A DNA stretch of 64,000 nt from Chitinophaga varians (GCF_012641275.1 NZ_JABAIA010000001.1:2604001-2668000); one strand, 5' to 3'. Positions 1-9,896 are shown, counted from the first letter of the stretch. Numbers and translations are program-made. Notes: generated by a model from the sequence alone, not told the origin.

Positions 1-2
1 AC

Positions 3-2381
3 GCCCTGCTCACCGGCTGGGGCCGCGTGATACAAAACACTTTCGGCCTGTTTTTCCAATACGATGCATTCATCAACGCCTTTGAGGAAATAGGCATCGA
101 AGAACCAATACCAGACTCGCTGCTGCATAAAGTACAACACGATATCTTCAGTGCTGCCACAGATCACCGCCTTCTGCTGAGCCTTGAAGATGTACAGGAC
201 GGCTCCATTACCATCAATTCCTGCTATACCATTGCCCGGGAAGTGGAGGTGCTTTACAACTACCTCGTTCACCTTGTGGACCAGCGCCAGGAATATCTTT
301 CTCCCCGTGATATTGTAGTCATGGTGAGTGATATTGATGCGTACGCTCCCTACATCAAGGCGGTGTTCAATAACGCACCATATAAGTTCCGCTACACTAT
401 TGCGGATGAAAGTTATACCGACAACGACAACCTCTTCAACGCCCTTTACGCACTACTGACCATCAATGAAGACAACTTCACCGCAGAGGCGGTGATGCAG
501 CTGCTGGACTTTTCCTATATCCGTAACCGTTTCGGGCTGAATGATCCGGTGCATCTCAGAAGCATCGTAGAAGCAGCCAATATCCGCTTCGGTATCGAAG
601 GAAAAAAATCAGAAGAGACCCATTTTGTCAGTTGGCGTTACGGTATACAACGTATCATGTACGGCATCTGTATGAGCGGGGAAGAAGAATACGGCTACGG
701 CGACGACAGCTTTTTCCCGCTGGACGTGCAGGAAGGCAGCGACGCCCATGAAACCATCCGCTTCTGCCACTTTGCAGAAGTACTGATGGCAGCTATCGAA
801 GAGAGAAAGAAACTCCGTAGTATCGCCGACTGGGTGAAATATACCGAACAGGTAGTCCACAGCCTGGTGTTTGAACAGCAGGAAGAAGTAGATGAAGATT
901 ATAATGCGCTGATCAAACAACTGACCGACTACCATTCCCTGAATGACTATATGCAGGAACCGGTAGCCTTTGAAGTGTTCAGCCACAGCCTGCTGCAGGC
1001 GTTGACCGGTTCCACCCGCGCCGGCCTGTTCGTCAACGGCGGCATTACCTTCTGTTCGTTGATCCCTATGCGTAGTATCCCTTTTAAAGTGGTAGCGCTC
1101 ATGGGCCTGAACTTCGACAAGTTCCCCCGCCGGGAAATCAAGTCGAGCTTCAACCTGATGGAAAAACAATGGCAGCGCGGAGACCGTAACGTAAAAGAAA
1201 ACGATAAACACCTTTTCCTCGAAACAGTGTTGTCTGCTCAGCAATATCTCTACATCAGCTATGTAGGCCGCAACGCCAAAGACAATACGCCACTACCACC
1301 TTCCGCACTGGTAGATGAGCTGGTAGACTACATTATCTCCGGTGTAAAAGACGGCGCAGAGAAAGTGCGGGACATGCTGATCACACAACAGCCACTACAG
1401 GGCTTCAGCCGCAAATACAGCATGGGAAACGATCGCCTGTACAGTTACCTGAACAGTCACCAGGACACAGGAAAGGCGGTCATCAACCAACAGAAAAAAA
1501 TCGATCCGATCATTTTCGGGGAAATAAACCTCGACGAGCTGGTCAGCTTCTTCAAGAACCCATTCAAAGCCTATTACAACAAGGTATTGGGCATCTACTA
1601 TAACGACGAACAAATTCTGCTGAGCGACACGGAGCTGTTCAGCCTCGATAACCTCCAGCAATGGAGTATTAAAAATCAGCTGTTGCCGGTAACGGAAGCG
1701 GATAAACGTATTCTACAAAAAAGACTGGTTAAAAAAGGACAGCTGCCACTTAACAATATGGCGTTTGTGGCCATTCAACAGGTAGAAGAGCGCGTACATC
1801 CCGTGCGTACCCTGTATGAAAATGCCACCCAGGGCGCCACAGAGCAGAAAGCCTCTTTTGAAACAACTATCGATGGTACCCTGCTCAAAGGCACTATCAA
1901 TAATATTTACAATGACCAGCTCATACAAATATCCTGGTCAAAGAACGAGACCAAATACATGGTAGAAGCTTATGTGCGCTACCTTGCCGGCATTGCGTCC
2001 GGCACCGTGCAGGGGATGCAGTATATCTCCGGCGCTAAAAAAGAAGCTATTTTTCAGGCGACAAGGATCTCAAAAGAAATGGCGTATAACCGTTTAGGTG
2101 AGTTAATGAAAATATATAAATCAGGATTTGAAAAGATCGTTCCTTTTTACCCTGATTTCGGTACCCAGCCTAAAGATCTTCCAGATCTTGACAGCAAAGC
2201 ATTTGACGAGCTGGTGGAAAAAAAACTGAATAATTATCAGTTCCCTTGTAACGATAATTATATCCTCCAGGAATATGAAAAAGGATTTTTCAGCGATGAG
2301 ACTGTACTGGCTGATTACAAAAGATTATGTGATCAGCTTATTGTGCCGCTGGCTGAAATTTTTCCTGAATATTATGAGTAA
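3..2381 (+). CDS. recC: RecC-like exonuclease V gamma subunit (5' truncated by window edge)
   Basis: The frame is open from base 3 with no start codon in view, so the N-terminal part of the protein lies outside the window; 792 residues are visible against about 1,100 for known RecC. RecC is the non-catalytic, Chi-recognising subunit of the RecBCD double-strand-break repair nuclease. The visible start reads LLTGWGR, resembling the RecC stretch that follows the first helicase-like domain. Near nucleotides 1530-1600 there is ELVSFFKNPFKAYYNKVLGI, typical of the RecC C-terminal nuclease-like domain, which is normally inactive. Three bases separate its stop from recB, so the two are surely co-transcribed. 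Identification rests on these motifs and the adjacent recB. Confidence 0.85.
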   Translation, partial: ALLTGWGRVIQNTFGLFFQYDAFINAFEEIGIEEPIPDSLLHKVQHDIFSAATDHRLLLSLEDVQDGSITINSCYTIAREVEVLYNYLVHLVDQRQEYLSPRDIVVMVSDIDAYAPYIKAVFNNAPYKFRYTIADESYTDNDNLFNALYALLTINEDNFTAEAVMQLLDFSYIRNRFGLNDPVHLRSIVEAANIRFGIEGKKSEETHFVSWRYGIQRIMYGICMSGEEEYGYGDDSFFPLDVQEGSDAHETIRFCHFAEVLMAAIEERKKLRSIADWVKYTEQVVHSLVFEQQEEVDEDYNALIKQLTDYHSLNDYMQEPVAFEVFSHSLLQALTGSTRAGLFVNGGITFCSLIPMRSIPFKVVALMGLNFDKFPRREIKSSFNLMEKQWQRGDRNVKENDKHLFLETVLSAQQYLYISYVGRNAKDNTPLPPSALVDELVDYIISGVKDGAEKVRDMLITQQPLQGFSRKYSMGNDRLYSYLNSHQDTGKAVINQQKKIDPIIFGEINLDELVSFFKNPFKAYYNKVLGIYYNDEQILLSDTELFSLDNLQQWSIKNQLLPVTEADKRILQKRLVKKGQLPLNNMAFVAIQQVEERVHPVRTLYENATQGATEQKASFETTIDGTLLKGTINNIYNDQLIQISWSKNETKYMVEAYVRYLAGIASGTVQGMQYISGAKKEAIFQATRISKEMAYNRLGELMKIYKSGFEKIVPFYPDFGTQPKDLPDLDSKAFDELVEKKLNNYQFPCNDNYILQEYEKGFFSDETVLADYKRLCDQLIVPLAEIFPEYYE

Positions 2382-2384
2382 ACG

Positions 2385-5300
2385 ATGACGGAGAACAGAT
2401 ATCAACATTTCGTAGCGACTGAAGTACCACTGGAAGGGAGTAACCTGATAGAAGCCAGTGCCGGCACGGGGAAGACATATTCCATCGCGGTGCTGGTGCT
2501 GCGTCTTATCCTGGAAAAACAACTATCAGTGAAAGATATCCTGATGGTGACGTTTACCAAAGCGGCAGTAGCCGAGCTGGAAGACCGTATCCGGCTCTTC
2601 ATCCGCAAGGCTTATACCGTGAGCTTCGGTAATCCCGTAGATGATGATACTATCGTTCATTTGGTATTGCAGGCTGTTGACCAATGGGGCGCCATTGAAG
2701 TCAACCACCGGCTGCGGGATGCCGTGCTGCTGCTCGACGAAACTTCGGTACTCACCATCCACAGCTTCTGCCAGCAAACGCTCAATGAGTTTGCATTTGA
2801 GACAGACCAGCTTTTCGGCGCAGAAATGGTCCCCGACACCACACCTATCATCGAAAACGAACTGAATAAATTCTGGCGCACACATGTCACCACGCTGCAC
2901 CCTGTCATCCTACAGATGCTGTGGCGCGAAAGCATGCGTACCGATATCCAAAAAGTATTACAGGAGCATCTCAGCGGAAAAAAATACCTGGGATACCAGC
3001 CACGGGAGCGCTATTACATTACCGCGGCCCAACAACAAAGCTGGCTGGAAGAGCTGAACAATATCCGTCAGCAACAAACTGCCGCAGAAACAGCGCTGCA
3101 TGATTACATCCTGCAAAACAGGGAAGCGCTGATTGCCGCCTGTAACACCAAAGCCAACGCAAAAAAAGATATCCTGCCGAAGATTGACAATCCTGTTGAA
3201 TTCGCCGGGATCATTCAAAAAAGAAGGTCTTCCGGTTATATCAAAGAACTTTTTCCGGAGATACTGGAGCTGATAGACGCACAGGATGCTTTCGGGGAGA
3301 TGATCAGCGAACATATTGATGCCCTTCGCCGTCAACTGAACTGTCTGGCGATCCAGGAAGTCGCCGAAGGCGTAAAAGCCTACAAACAGCATAGCAACAT
3401 GCTGAATTACGATGACCTAATCAGTCACCTGAACCTGGCTTTAGTTCAAAAAGACAACCCCGGCCTGATAGCCTCGCTGCAAAACAAATACAAAGCCGTG
3501 TTTGTGGATGAATTCCAGGACACCGACCGCCAGCAGTATGAAATCTTCAACCGGGCCTTCGGCGAAAACACCATCCTGTTCTACATCGGCGACCCCAAAC
3601 AAAGTATTTATGCCTGGCGGAAAGCCGATATCTTCACCTACTTCGACGCCCGCAACAGCGTACAGCATCTCTACGATATGAACCATAACTATCGTTCATC
3701 GGAGAACCTGATTGCGGCCATGAATGCTTTCTTCAAGCCCACGCCCGGTTTCGATACGTTTGAATTTGCCGGTGAGAAAGACAGTATTCAGTACATCGAT
3801 GTGATGGCCCCCGAAGAAAGCAGCAAAGGCTTTCTGTATTACAACGATAAAAAAGAGGTGCCCATTACCATTTTCAATTGTAAAAACAAGGACACCATCG
3901 CCGGCGCAGTGGCCGCGCAGGTAGCGCAACTGCTGCTGGACCCGGCATATAAAATCGTCAAAGACAAAACACAGGAAATCACCCCGTCAGATATTGGTAT
4001 CCTGGTACGTACCGGCAAAGAAGGCCGGGACATCAAACAAAAGCTGGCCCAGCTGGGCATTCCGGCAGTTACCATCGACGATACGAAAGTGCTGAATACT
4101 GCCGAAGCGCTTGATGTATTGTACCTGCTGGAGGCCATGGAAACGCCGGAGCGTTCCACTATTAACCGGGCGCTGTTGTCGCCCTTTACCGGCTTCAGCG
4201 TACAGGATATCCTGAACCTCGACGACGAAATAGCCCTTACCCGTTTTGGACACTACCATGCCCTGTGGCAGGAAAACGGCGCCTATACTGCGCTGATGAC
4301 GTTTATCGCCGACTTCGGCGTACGCGGCGTACTGCTGGGTGACCACTCCAAAAACGGCGAACGAACCATCACGAACCTCTATCAGTTGGCAGAGCTGGTA
4401 CACCAGGTACAGAACCGCAAGAACCTCTCTATGCGGGACCTGATTTCCTGGCTGAAACGCGGCATCGATGGTATGCCGGTAGAAGGGGATGAGTATACGC
4501 AACGTGTAGAAAGCGATGAAGAAGCCGTGAATATCGTTACCATTCACAAAAGCAAAGGCCTGGATTACCGGATAGTACTGGCGCCTTACCTGGATTTCAG
4601 GAATGCTGACAGTGATTACCTCAGCTTCCGCGACCCTGACACCGGAGATTATATCAATGCTGAGGCTAAAAGGGTTTCTCCCGAACAAAAAGCGGCGCAG
4701 CAACGGCAGCAGGAACAGGAAGACCGCCGGTTGATTTATGTTGCTATCACCCGCGCGGTGTATAAATGTTACCTGTTTAATAACACCAGCAATAACAAGT
4801 CTTCGTTCACCAAATTCATGGACGCCTTCCGGCATTACCCGCCGGACCCGTTGCTCATAGAAACAAAAGATACCCTGCCGCAGGAACCGGAGCAACGGTA
4901 CCGCAAAAGCAAGCTGGCGCCCAATCGTAATGCCGGCAATGCGCCGGTGTCTTTCTTCCTCCGGGAGGAGAACTGGCGCAAGATGAGTTACACCATGCTG
5001 GCCGCCAAACCGGAGCAGAAGCCCCGTATCCGCAGCGCTCAACAGGAAAACGAATATGATAACTTTATATTCAATACCCTGCGCAAAGGCGCTAAAACGG
5101 GGAACCTGCTGCACTTCCTCTTCGAGAACATTAATTTCTCCGATGACAGTCAATGGGAATATTGGGTCAATGAAGCTATCGCCCGTTTTGTACCGGGGCA
5201 GGAAGAGCTTTACCTGCCTATGTTACAGGAACTGCTGCAACACGTGATGCACACCCAGATCAAGGTAGGTAAAACGAGTTTCCAGCTGGCCTCTGTGGGC

Positions 5301-5798
5301 AGGAACAAACGCCTCGCCGAACTGGAATTTGACTTCCCGGTACCGCTGTTCCGCGCCAATATGCTGAATACGCTCTCAGACAACGATCTAACAATAACGG
5401 TTAAACGCTTTTCAGAGGACAGGAACCAGGAGCTCGAAGGTATTATGAACGGTAAGATCGACCTGTTTTTCGAACATCATCACCGGTATTACATCCTCGA
5501 CTGGAAATCCAACTACCTGGGAGGTCATGTGGAAGACTATGCCCCAACAGCGCTGGCAGCCGCCATGAACGACAACAACTACCACCTGCAATACCTGATC
5601 TATACCGTGGCCGTGAAGAAATACCTGGAAAGCAGACTGCCCGATTTCGACTATCAGAAGCACTTTGGCGGCGTGATCTACTGTTTTGTCCGCGGTATCC
5701 GCAACAATGGCAACTATGGCATCTTTACCGCCCGGCCCGACCTTGACACGATCACATTCATAGAAGACATGCTGACGGCCAAAAGCCACCGGTATTAA
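2385..5798 (+). CDS. recB: RecB-like UvrD-family helicase-nuclease (exonuclease V beta subunit)
   Basis: An 1,137-residue SF1A helicase with a C-terminal nuclease. The Walker A motif EASAGTGKT is at residues 23-31, motif II VDEFQDTDRQ at about 373-382, motif III GDPKQSIYAWRKAD at about 402-415, and motif V/VI sequences (TIHKSKGL, RLIYVAITRA) follow. The last 120 residues carry the RecB nuclease signature GKIDLFF followed by LDWKSNYLG, giving the metal-binding Asp and the catalytic Asp-Lys pair. The length is close to E. coli RecB (1,180). With RecC it forms the resecting motor that loads RecA at breaks. A recD gene is not next in the operon: the following gene converges on it, with the two stop codons overlapping. 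A three-subunit complex would need recD elsewhere. Confidence 0.92.
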   Translation: MTENRYQHFVATEVPLEGSNLIEASAGTGKTYSIAVLVLRLILEKQLSVKDILMVTFTKAAVAELEDRIRLFIRKAYTVSFGNPVDDDTIVHLVLQAVDQWGAIEVNHRLRDAVLLLDETSVLTIHSFCQQTLNEFAFETDQLFGAEMVPDTTPIIENELNKFWRTHVTTLHPVILQMLWRESMRTDIQKVLQEHLSGKKYLGYQPRERYYITAAQQQSWLEELNNIRQQQTAAETALHDYILQNREALIAACNTKANAKKDILPKIDNPVEFAGIIQKRRSSGYIKELFPEILELIDAQDAFGEMISEHIDALRRQLNCLAIQEVAEGVKAYKQHSNMLNYDDLISHLNLALVQKDNPGLIASLQNKYKAVFVDEFQDTDRQQYEIFNRAFGENTILFYIGDPKQSIYAWRKADIFTYFDARNSVQHLYDMNHNYRSSENLIAAMNAFFKPTPGFDTFEFAGEKDSIQYIDVMAPEESSKGFLYYNDKKEVPITIFNCKNKDTIAGAVAAQVAQLLLDPAYKIVKDKTQEITPSDIGILVRTGKEGRDIKQKLAQLGIPAVTIDDTKVLNTAEALDVLYLLEAMETPERSTINRALLSPFTGFSVQDILNLDDEIALTRFGHYHALWQENGAYTALMTFIADFGVRGVLLGDHSKNGERTITNLYQLAELVHQVQNRKNLSMRDLISWLKRGIDGMPVEGDEYTQRVESDEEAVNIVTIHKSKGLDYRIVLAPYLDFRNADSDYLSFRDPDTGDYINAEAKRVSPEQKAAQQRQQEQEDRRLIYVAITRAVYKCYLFNNTSNNKSSFTKFMDAFRHYPPDPLLIETKDTLPQEPEQRYRKSKLAPNRNAGNAPVSFFLREENWRKMSYTMLAAKPEQKPRIRSAQQENEYDNFIFNTLRKGAKTGNLLHFLFENINFSDDSQWEYWVNEAIARFVPGQEELYLPMLQELLQHVMHTQIKVGKTSFQLASVGRNKRLAELEFDFPVPLFRANMLNTLSDNDLTITVKRFSEDRNQELEGIMNGKIDLFFEHHHRYYILDWKSNYLGGHVEDYAPTALAAAMNDNNYHLQYLIYTVAVKKYLESRLPDFDYQKHFGGVIYCFVRGIRNNGNYGIFTARPDLDTITFIEDMLTAKSHRY

Positions 5799-6190
5799 AG
5801 CAGCTTCAGGTCTTTGGTGATCCTGTCAATTTCTGTATTCAGGTTAGGGCCTATAGCGCAGCAGGTTTTGGTAGGCACCCCGCCGAATTCCGTCAGCCCT
5901 GAGTCGGTGATCAGTGTGGCATTCAGCCCGTCTTCCACCGCCTGCTGATACACGCGGAGCAGTTCTTCTTCCGAATCCACTGACAGACAGATCTTGGTAA
6001 ATCCTTTGGTGAACCATTCCTGCACTTCTTCCGGATTACGGAGATGGGTCTGCAAAGTATTTCCTTCTATACTCGCTTCGCGGGTCAAAAAAGCAATAGA
6101 GGCGTGGGCTCCCTGCGCAATCATTTTTCCCTTCCGCATGTTCAGGTCCTTGCGCATGACAATAACTTGTTTGACAATTCTCGATGCCAT
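5795..6190 (-). CDS. Peptidyl-tRNA hydrolase II family (PTH2)
   Basis: A 131-residue protein matching the archaeal/eukaryotic-type peptidyl-tRNA hydrolase PTH2 over its whole length. It shows KQVIVMRKDLNMRKGKMIAQGAHA at the N-terminus (a lysine-rich loop followed by the GKxxAQ-AHA helix) and TDSGLTEFGGVPTKTCCAIGP near the C-terminus, the two hallmark regions of the family. PTH2 enzymes release peptides from prematurely dissociated peptidyl-tRNA. Bacteria normally use the unrelated Pth1, so this is probably a second enzyme. It converges on recB with overlapping stops and diverges from the next gene with only 38 bases between start codons. Confidence 0.85.
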   Translation of the reverse strand: MASRIVKQVIVMRKDLNMRKGKMIAQGAHASIAFLTREASIEGNTLQTHLRNPEEVQEWFTKGFTKICLSVDSEEELLRVYQQAVEDGLNATLITDSGLTEFGGVPTKTCCAIGPNLNTEIDRITKDLKLL

Positions 6191-6228
6191 GAAATTTTTT
6201 TTATAATATTACTGTAAATGTAACCCTT

Positions 6229-7002
6229 ATGCGTATACGGACCCTATTACTGCTATTGTTAATACTGCCTTCCGCAGCGACAGCCCAGTCCGGCCCCTCC
6301 TCATTACAAAAGGCCTGGGTAGGGCCTGAACTGGCGTATGTGGCGTTTGATTCCTCCCATTGTGTATTTGATTTTTTTGGCAGATACCACATAAATATGG
6401 TTTACCAGGTAAAGGGAGATACCTTACACTTACAACCCAGTGGTCTTAATATCGGCTATAGAAACATAGGTAACCCTCGGTTTAGGATTAATCGACTGAC
6501 ATCAGACAGCCTGGTACTGGTCCCGGCAGATTCCGGCGCTATCAGAATGGTAAAGGGTCAGCCGGTGCTATATTATAAAAGCCAAGTACTCACCGCTACC
6601 GATACCATTCGTTTTGACAGTCTGTATTTTAAATCAACCAATTGTTTGGGTAAATGTCCGGCGATGGAGTTTCAGGTATATAAAAACAGGCAGATGAAAT
6701 TTATAGGCGGATATTACGCAGTTAAGACGGGACATTATACGAGTAGGCTACCAGACAGCACATATAAGCAGCTACAGTATTTACTGAGCATCTCGGCGCT
6801 GGACAAGCTAAAAACATGGGAGCAGCGGATATACGATGTTCCAAGATATACCGTGGTGGTATGGTATAATAATAAACGACAGTTTATTAATAACTATGAA
6901 CTTCCTCTGGTAATGGACCAATTATTGAAGTATTTAATGGACCTGCCGGCCAAGGTGCCTTTACAGAAGAGCGGGCACCCATTCACGTTCGTAAATCCCT
7001 GA
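6229..7002 (+). CDS. Secreted protein with a DUF6438-like domain
   Basis: A 257-residue protein beginning with a clear signal peptide (Leu-rich core, then ATAQS). From about residue 125 it reads DSLYFKSTNCLGKCPAM followed by an F-x-V-Y-K-N-R strand, resembling the DUF6438 family, whose members share a Cys-x-G-x-Cys-P motif and have no known reaction. The N-terminal half has no recognisable domain. It is probably periplasmic or surface exposed. No neighbour suggests a function: it is divergent from the PTH2 gene and followed by a tRNA on the opposite strand. Confidence 0.65.
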   Translation: MRIRTLLLLLLILPSAATAQSGPSSLQKAWVGPELAYVAFDSSHCVFDFFGRYHINMVYQVKGDTLHLQPSGLNIGYRNIGNPRFRINRLTSDSLVLVPADSGAIRMVKGQPVLYYKSQVLTATDTIRFDSLYFKSTNCLGKCPAMEFQVYKNRQMKFIGGYYAVKTGHYTSRLPDSTYKQLQYLLSISALDKLKTWEQRIYDVPRYTVVVWYNNKRQFINNYELPLVMDQLLKYLMDLPAKVPLQKSGHPFTFVNP

Positions 7003-7014
7003 CAGGAAGATAGA

Positions 7015-7086
7015 GCGGAAGACGGGACTCGAACCCGCTACCTACAGCTTGGGAAGCTGTCGCTCTACCAGGTGAGCTACTTCCGC
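7015..7086 (-). tRNA. tRNA-Gly (anticodon CCC)
   Basis: Read on the minus strand this folds into a full cloverleaf: 7-bp acceptor stem GCGGAAG/CTTCCGC, D arm GCTC...GAGC, anticodon arm ACAGC-TTCCCAA-GCTGT, and T arm GCGGG-TTCGAGT-CCCGT. The seven-base loop TTCCCAA places CCC at positions 34-36, so it decodes GGG. CCA is not encoded. Confidence 0.95.
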
Positions 7087-7213
7087 AGGTATTTACTAAA
7101 GTTAAAAAAAATCCGGACTGAACCAAAAGCAAAAAAATTTTTTACGCCGATTTACAAAAAATCCTGTCACATTCGCCATACTTCAGGTGTCTTCTTGTTA
7201 AACCAATAACATT

Positions 7214-7792
7214 ATGGCACTACGTATTCCAAAAGCAGCGCTCCCTGCCGAGCTCAGGGAAAATATGATTTTACAGGTTGGTGCTGTGCCCGAGCCTGTA
7301 GAGGTAGCATGGCACAACCCTCCGGTAGCGGAAGCCAGCCTCGAATTCGGGCATAAAGCTGGTCAGTGGAAAACTGTTGACGAACGCCTCAAAACATTTG
7401 CCCATATGGCTGTTGCCGCACAGATTGGCTGCAGCTGGTGCCTTGACATCAATTATTTCATGGCGCAAAACCAGCAGCTGGACCCGGTGAAGGCCAGCCA
7501 GGTGCCCCGCTGGCGGGAATCGGACGTATTCGACCCGCTGGAACGGGAAGTACTGGAATACGCCGAAGCCATGACCAATACGCCAACGACCGTGACCGAC
7601 GAGCTGGCAGCGAGCCTGCTGCGGCAGCTTGGCCCCGCGGCGCTGGTGGAACTCACCGCCGTTATTGGCTTTGCCAATTTCGCTTCCAGGATTAATACCG
7701 CCCATGGCATCAAGTCGCAGGGATATGCCGACTCCTGTGAGATCCCACTGGCTAACCGTGTCGGGAAAACCGGCCTAATATCCAAATTATGA
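7214..7792 (+). CDS. Carboxymuconolactone decarboxylase family protein
   Basis: A 192-residue AhpD/CMD-fold protein. It has the helix LKTFAHMAVAAQIGCSWCLD with the redox Cys-x-x-Cys pair (CSWC), followed by a second helical half ending VIGFANFASRINTAHGI. Members act as disulfide-based peroxidase partners or as decarboxylases; the CxxC favours a redox role. Its stop overlaps the start of an ECF41-type sigma factor by four bases (ATGA). In that sigma group, CMD-type genes are the recognised partner and regulatory target, so this is probably a stress or metabolite-detoxification protein controlled by its own downstream sigma factor. Confidence 0.85.
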   Translation: MALRIPKAALPAELRENMILQVGAVPEPVEVAWHNPPVAEASLEFGHKAGQWKTVDERLKTFAHMAVAAQIGCSWCLDINYFMAQNQQLDPVKASQVPRWRESDVFDPLEREVLEYAEAMTNTPTTVTDELAASLLRQLGPAALVELTAVIGFANFASRINTAHGIKSQGYADSCEIPLANRVGKTGLISKL

Positions 7793-8646
7793 CCAAAGAC
7801 CCGTTCATCATACATCGCAGCCTGTTATTCACTGTGGCTTATGAGATGTTAGGTTCCGCCGCAGATGCAGAAGATGTGGTACAGGAAGCCTGGCTGCGAT
7901 GGTCTGATGCCGATCAAACGCAGGTACATGATCCGCGGGCCTACCTGGTCAGGACCGTCACCCGGGTTGCGCTTAATCACATGCGCACCTTGTCACGCCG
8001 TCGCGAGGAATATGTGGGCGAGTGGCTCCCGGAACCGTTGCTGACAAGCGCTGATATGGGCGGGGACTTTGAACTGAAGCAAAACGTCTCTATGGCGATG
8101 CTGATTGTACTCGAAACGCTGGGCCCAACGGAGCGGGCGGTATTCATACTTCACGATGTCTTCGGTATGCCGCATGGCGAAATTGCCGAAGCCATCGGGA
8201 AGTCTGTTGCCGCTGTCAGGCAGATTGCCAGCAGGGCGCGGCAGCATGTGGCAGCCAGGCAATCACGGAAACAGGTCAGTCAAACCGAGCAACGGGCCGT
8301 TGTAGAACGGTTCCTTTCCGCCCTGCAAACCGGGCAGCTACAGCAACTGATGGAGGTATTAGCCCCGGATGTAGTCCTGACAGCCGATGGTGGCGGGCTG
8401 GTACCTGCTGCCAAAGCACCGGTACATGGCGCTGCGCGCATAGCCGGATTGCTGGTGCAGCCCAACCGGCAGGTATCAGCAACCTGCGTGTGGCTTAACG
8501 GCGAACCTGGTGCCCGTATTAACATCGATGGCGCCACCGCCGCAGTGAGCTTTGAAGTGAAAGACGGGCTGATAACCCGGATCTATGCAGTTGCCAACCC
8601 CAGGAAACTGACGCGGCTGGACAGGCTGGTGGAGCTTTGCCGATAA
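7789..8646 (+). CDS. ECF RNA polymerase sigma factor, ECF41 type with SnoaL-like C-terminal domain
   Basis: A 285-residue sigma-70-like factor. Region 2 is near residues 5-75 (FTVAYEMLGSAADAEDVVQEAWLRW) and region 4 near 105-160 (ERAVFILHDVFGMPHGEIAEAIGKS). A SnoaL/NTF2-like extension follows from about residue 165. Three ECF41 hallmarks are visible: WLPEP in the linker between regions 2 and 4, DGGG in the extension (TADGGG), and an N-P-x-K-L motif at the end (NPRKL). In ECF41 factors the fused extension takes the place of a separate anti-sigma factor. The gene overlaps the CMD gene upstream and converges on the glycosyltransferase. Confidence 0.9.
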   Translation: MTKDPFIIHRSLLFTVAYEMLGSAADAEDVVQEAWLRWSDADQTQVHDPRAYLVRTVTRVALNHMRTLSRRREEYVGEWLPEPLLTSADMGGDFELKQNVSMAMLIVLETLGPTERAVFILHDVFGMPHGEIAEAIGKSVAAVRQIASRARQHVAARQSRKQVSQTEQRAVVERFLSALQTGQLQQLMEVLAPDVVLTADGGGLVPAAKAPVHGAARIAGLLVQPNRQVSATCVWLNGEPGARINIDGATAAVSFEVKDGLITRIYAVANPRKLTRLDRLVELCR

Positions 8647-8651
8647 TCCAT

Positions 8652-9719
8652 TTACGCCAGCAGTAATGGTTCTGTGGAGAAATTGCGATATACCCTGCCC
8701 CGGCCATAGCCATCAGGGTTTACACAGACAGGTTTCCTGCGGTTGCGGAAAAACACCTGTCTCCCGAGGTAAATGGCACGCTGAAGCAGGAAATTATTCA
8801 GCAGGACAGGGGAGGTGACGCGGTAAAAGAGGCGGTTATCTGCCGTCAGCAAAGTATCCTTATCCTGAAGGGTCAGTTGCAGGTAATCCCTTCCGTTCTC
8901 CTTATACAACCGGATATCGTTTTCCCGGATTTGATAAGTGCCTGCATACCGCCTTTTAGGGTGAATGTCATCCTGTGTGCTTTCGTAGTGCAACAGGTCA
9001 CGGTCAACAAAGAACCGTTCAAAGGTAAAATCATTTTGCAGGCAGATCACTTCCGATGTTTGTTCACAATAATGCCCTACCAGCAGATCTCTGATCTTTG
9101 ATGTGGTGAACCCGGAGGCGACGCGCAGCGTATCATCGTGCCGGATGGCCTGCAGATAGGCAGGGTCGCGGATAATCACTTTTTTCCTTCCCAGTGCCAA
9201 CAGCCGGCTTTTGAAGTCCTGGTCTTCATAACCATAGTCCATTACCCGCTCATCATAGCCGTGCAGCCGGCGGAAGTCTTCTTTTTTCAGGCAAATACGT
9301 CCTTGTACATCCCACCATTTTTTTCCAGGACCGATGCCGGCAGGGGAGAGGAAGGCCGCCGGTTCTTCATTGAAAGAACGGTTTACATATGCCGCAAAGC
9401 CTTTGCCGGCGTAGTTATCTGCGTCTATACTACAGAGGATATCGCCTGATGCCAGGCGGAAGGCCATGTTTTTGGCATGGCTCATGTGGAAGTATGCTGG
9501 TTCCGGATTACGGTAATACACGAGCAGACCAGATTCGATGTATGGACCGAGCGTTTGTTGTACCCATTCATGGAGATCATCAGCGGAACCATAATTAAGC
9601 AACACAAATTCCAGCGGGCGGTATCCTACATTATCCTGTATGTTCCGCAGCAGGGTTTCTTTCAGGTGCATAGTACGGTTCATACACACCGTACAGCAGG
9701 ATATTTTATGTTCCAACAT
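8652..9719 (-). CDS. Glycosyltransferase family 2-like protein
   Basis: A 355-residue cytoplasmic protein with a GT-A fold. The N-terminus ISCCTVCMNRTMHLKETL is the usual nucleotide-sugar-binding strand, and GDILCSIDADNY contains the metal-binding D-x-D. LHGYDERVMDYGYEDQDFKSRL at about residues 165-185 matches the acceptor-side motif of galactosyltransferase-like (Glyco_transf_7C) enzymes. The last 120 residues are not recognised. It probably adds a sugar to a surface glycan. It stands alone, so the acceptor cannot be inferred from context. Confidence 0.75.
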   Translation of the reverse strand: MLEHKISCCTVCMNRTMHLKETLLRNIQDNVGYRPLEFVLLNYGSADDLHEWVQQTLGPYIESGLLVYYRNPEPAYFHMSHAKNMAFRLASGDILCSIDADNYAGKGFAAYVNRSFNEEPAAFLSPAGIGPGKKWWDVQGRICLKKEDFRRLHGYDERVMDYGYEDQDFKSRLLALGRKKVIIRDPAYLQAIRHDDTLRVASGFTTSKIRDLLVGHYCEQTSEVICLQNDFTFERFFVDRDLLHYESTQDDIHPKRRYAGTYQIRENDIRLYKENGRDYLQLTLQDKDTLLTADNRLFYRVTSPVLLNNFLLQRAIYLGRQVFFRNRRKPVCVNPDGYGRGRVYRNFSTEPLLLA

Positions 9720-9845
9720 GTTCTTTAATGGATGAGGTGTACGAGATCATAACATTCCCGCAGGCTGATTGTTTGAGGGGCTTGCAAAAATGTGAAGTTA
9801 TCATTAACTTCCTGAGAGGTTCCACGATATACCTCCGTGCTGCTT

Positions 9846-9853
9846 TAGTTTTG
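9846..9853 (+). promoter_or_regulatory. Putative Bacteroidota-type -7 element for the 9897 lipoprotein gene
   Basis: TAGTTTTG matches the Bacteroidota -7 consensus TAnnTTTG and lies 43 bases before the start codon. A good -33 TTTG is not obvious at the expected distance, so support is partial. Confidence 0.4.
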
Positions 9854-9896
9854 CAGCCTTTATATGATTTCTTTTCAACCATTTAATTAACATCCT

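Noticed and set aside
3987..5153. A 388-codon open frame antisense to recB
   Set aside because: It lies wholly within recB, whose helicase and nuclease motifs are unambiguous; long antisense frames are expected in moderately GC-rich genes and this one has no recognisable domain.
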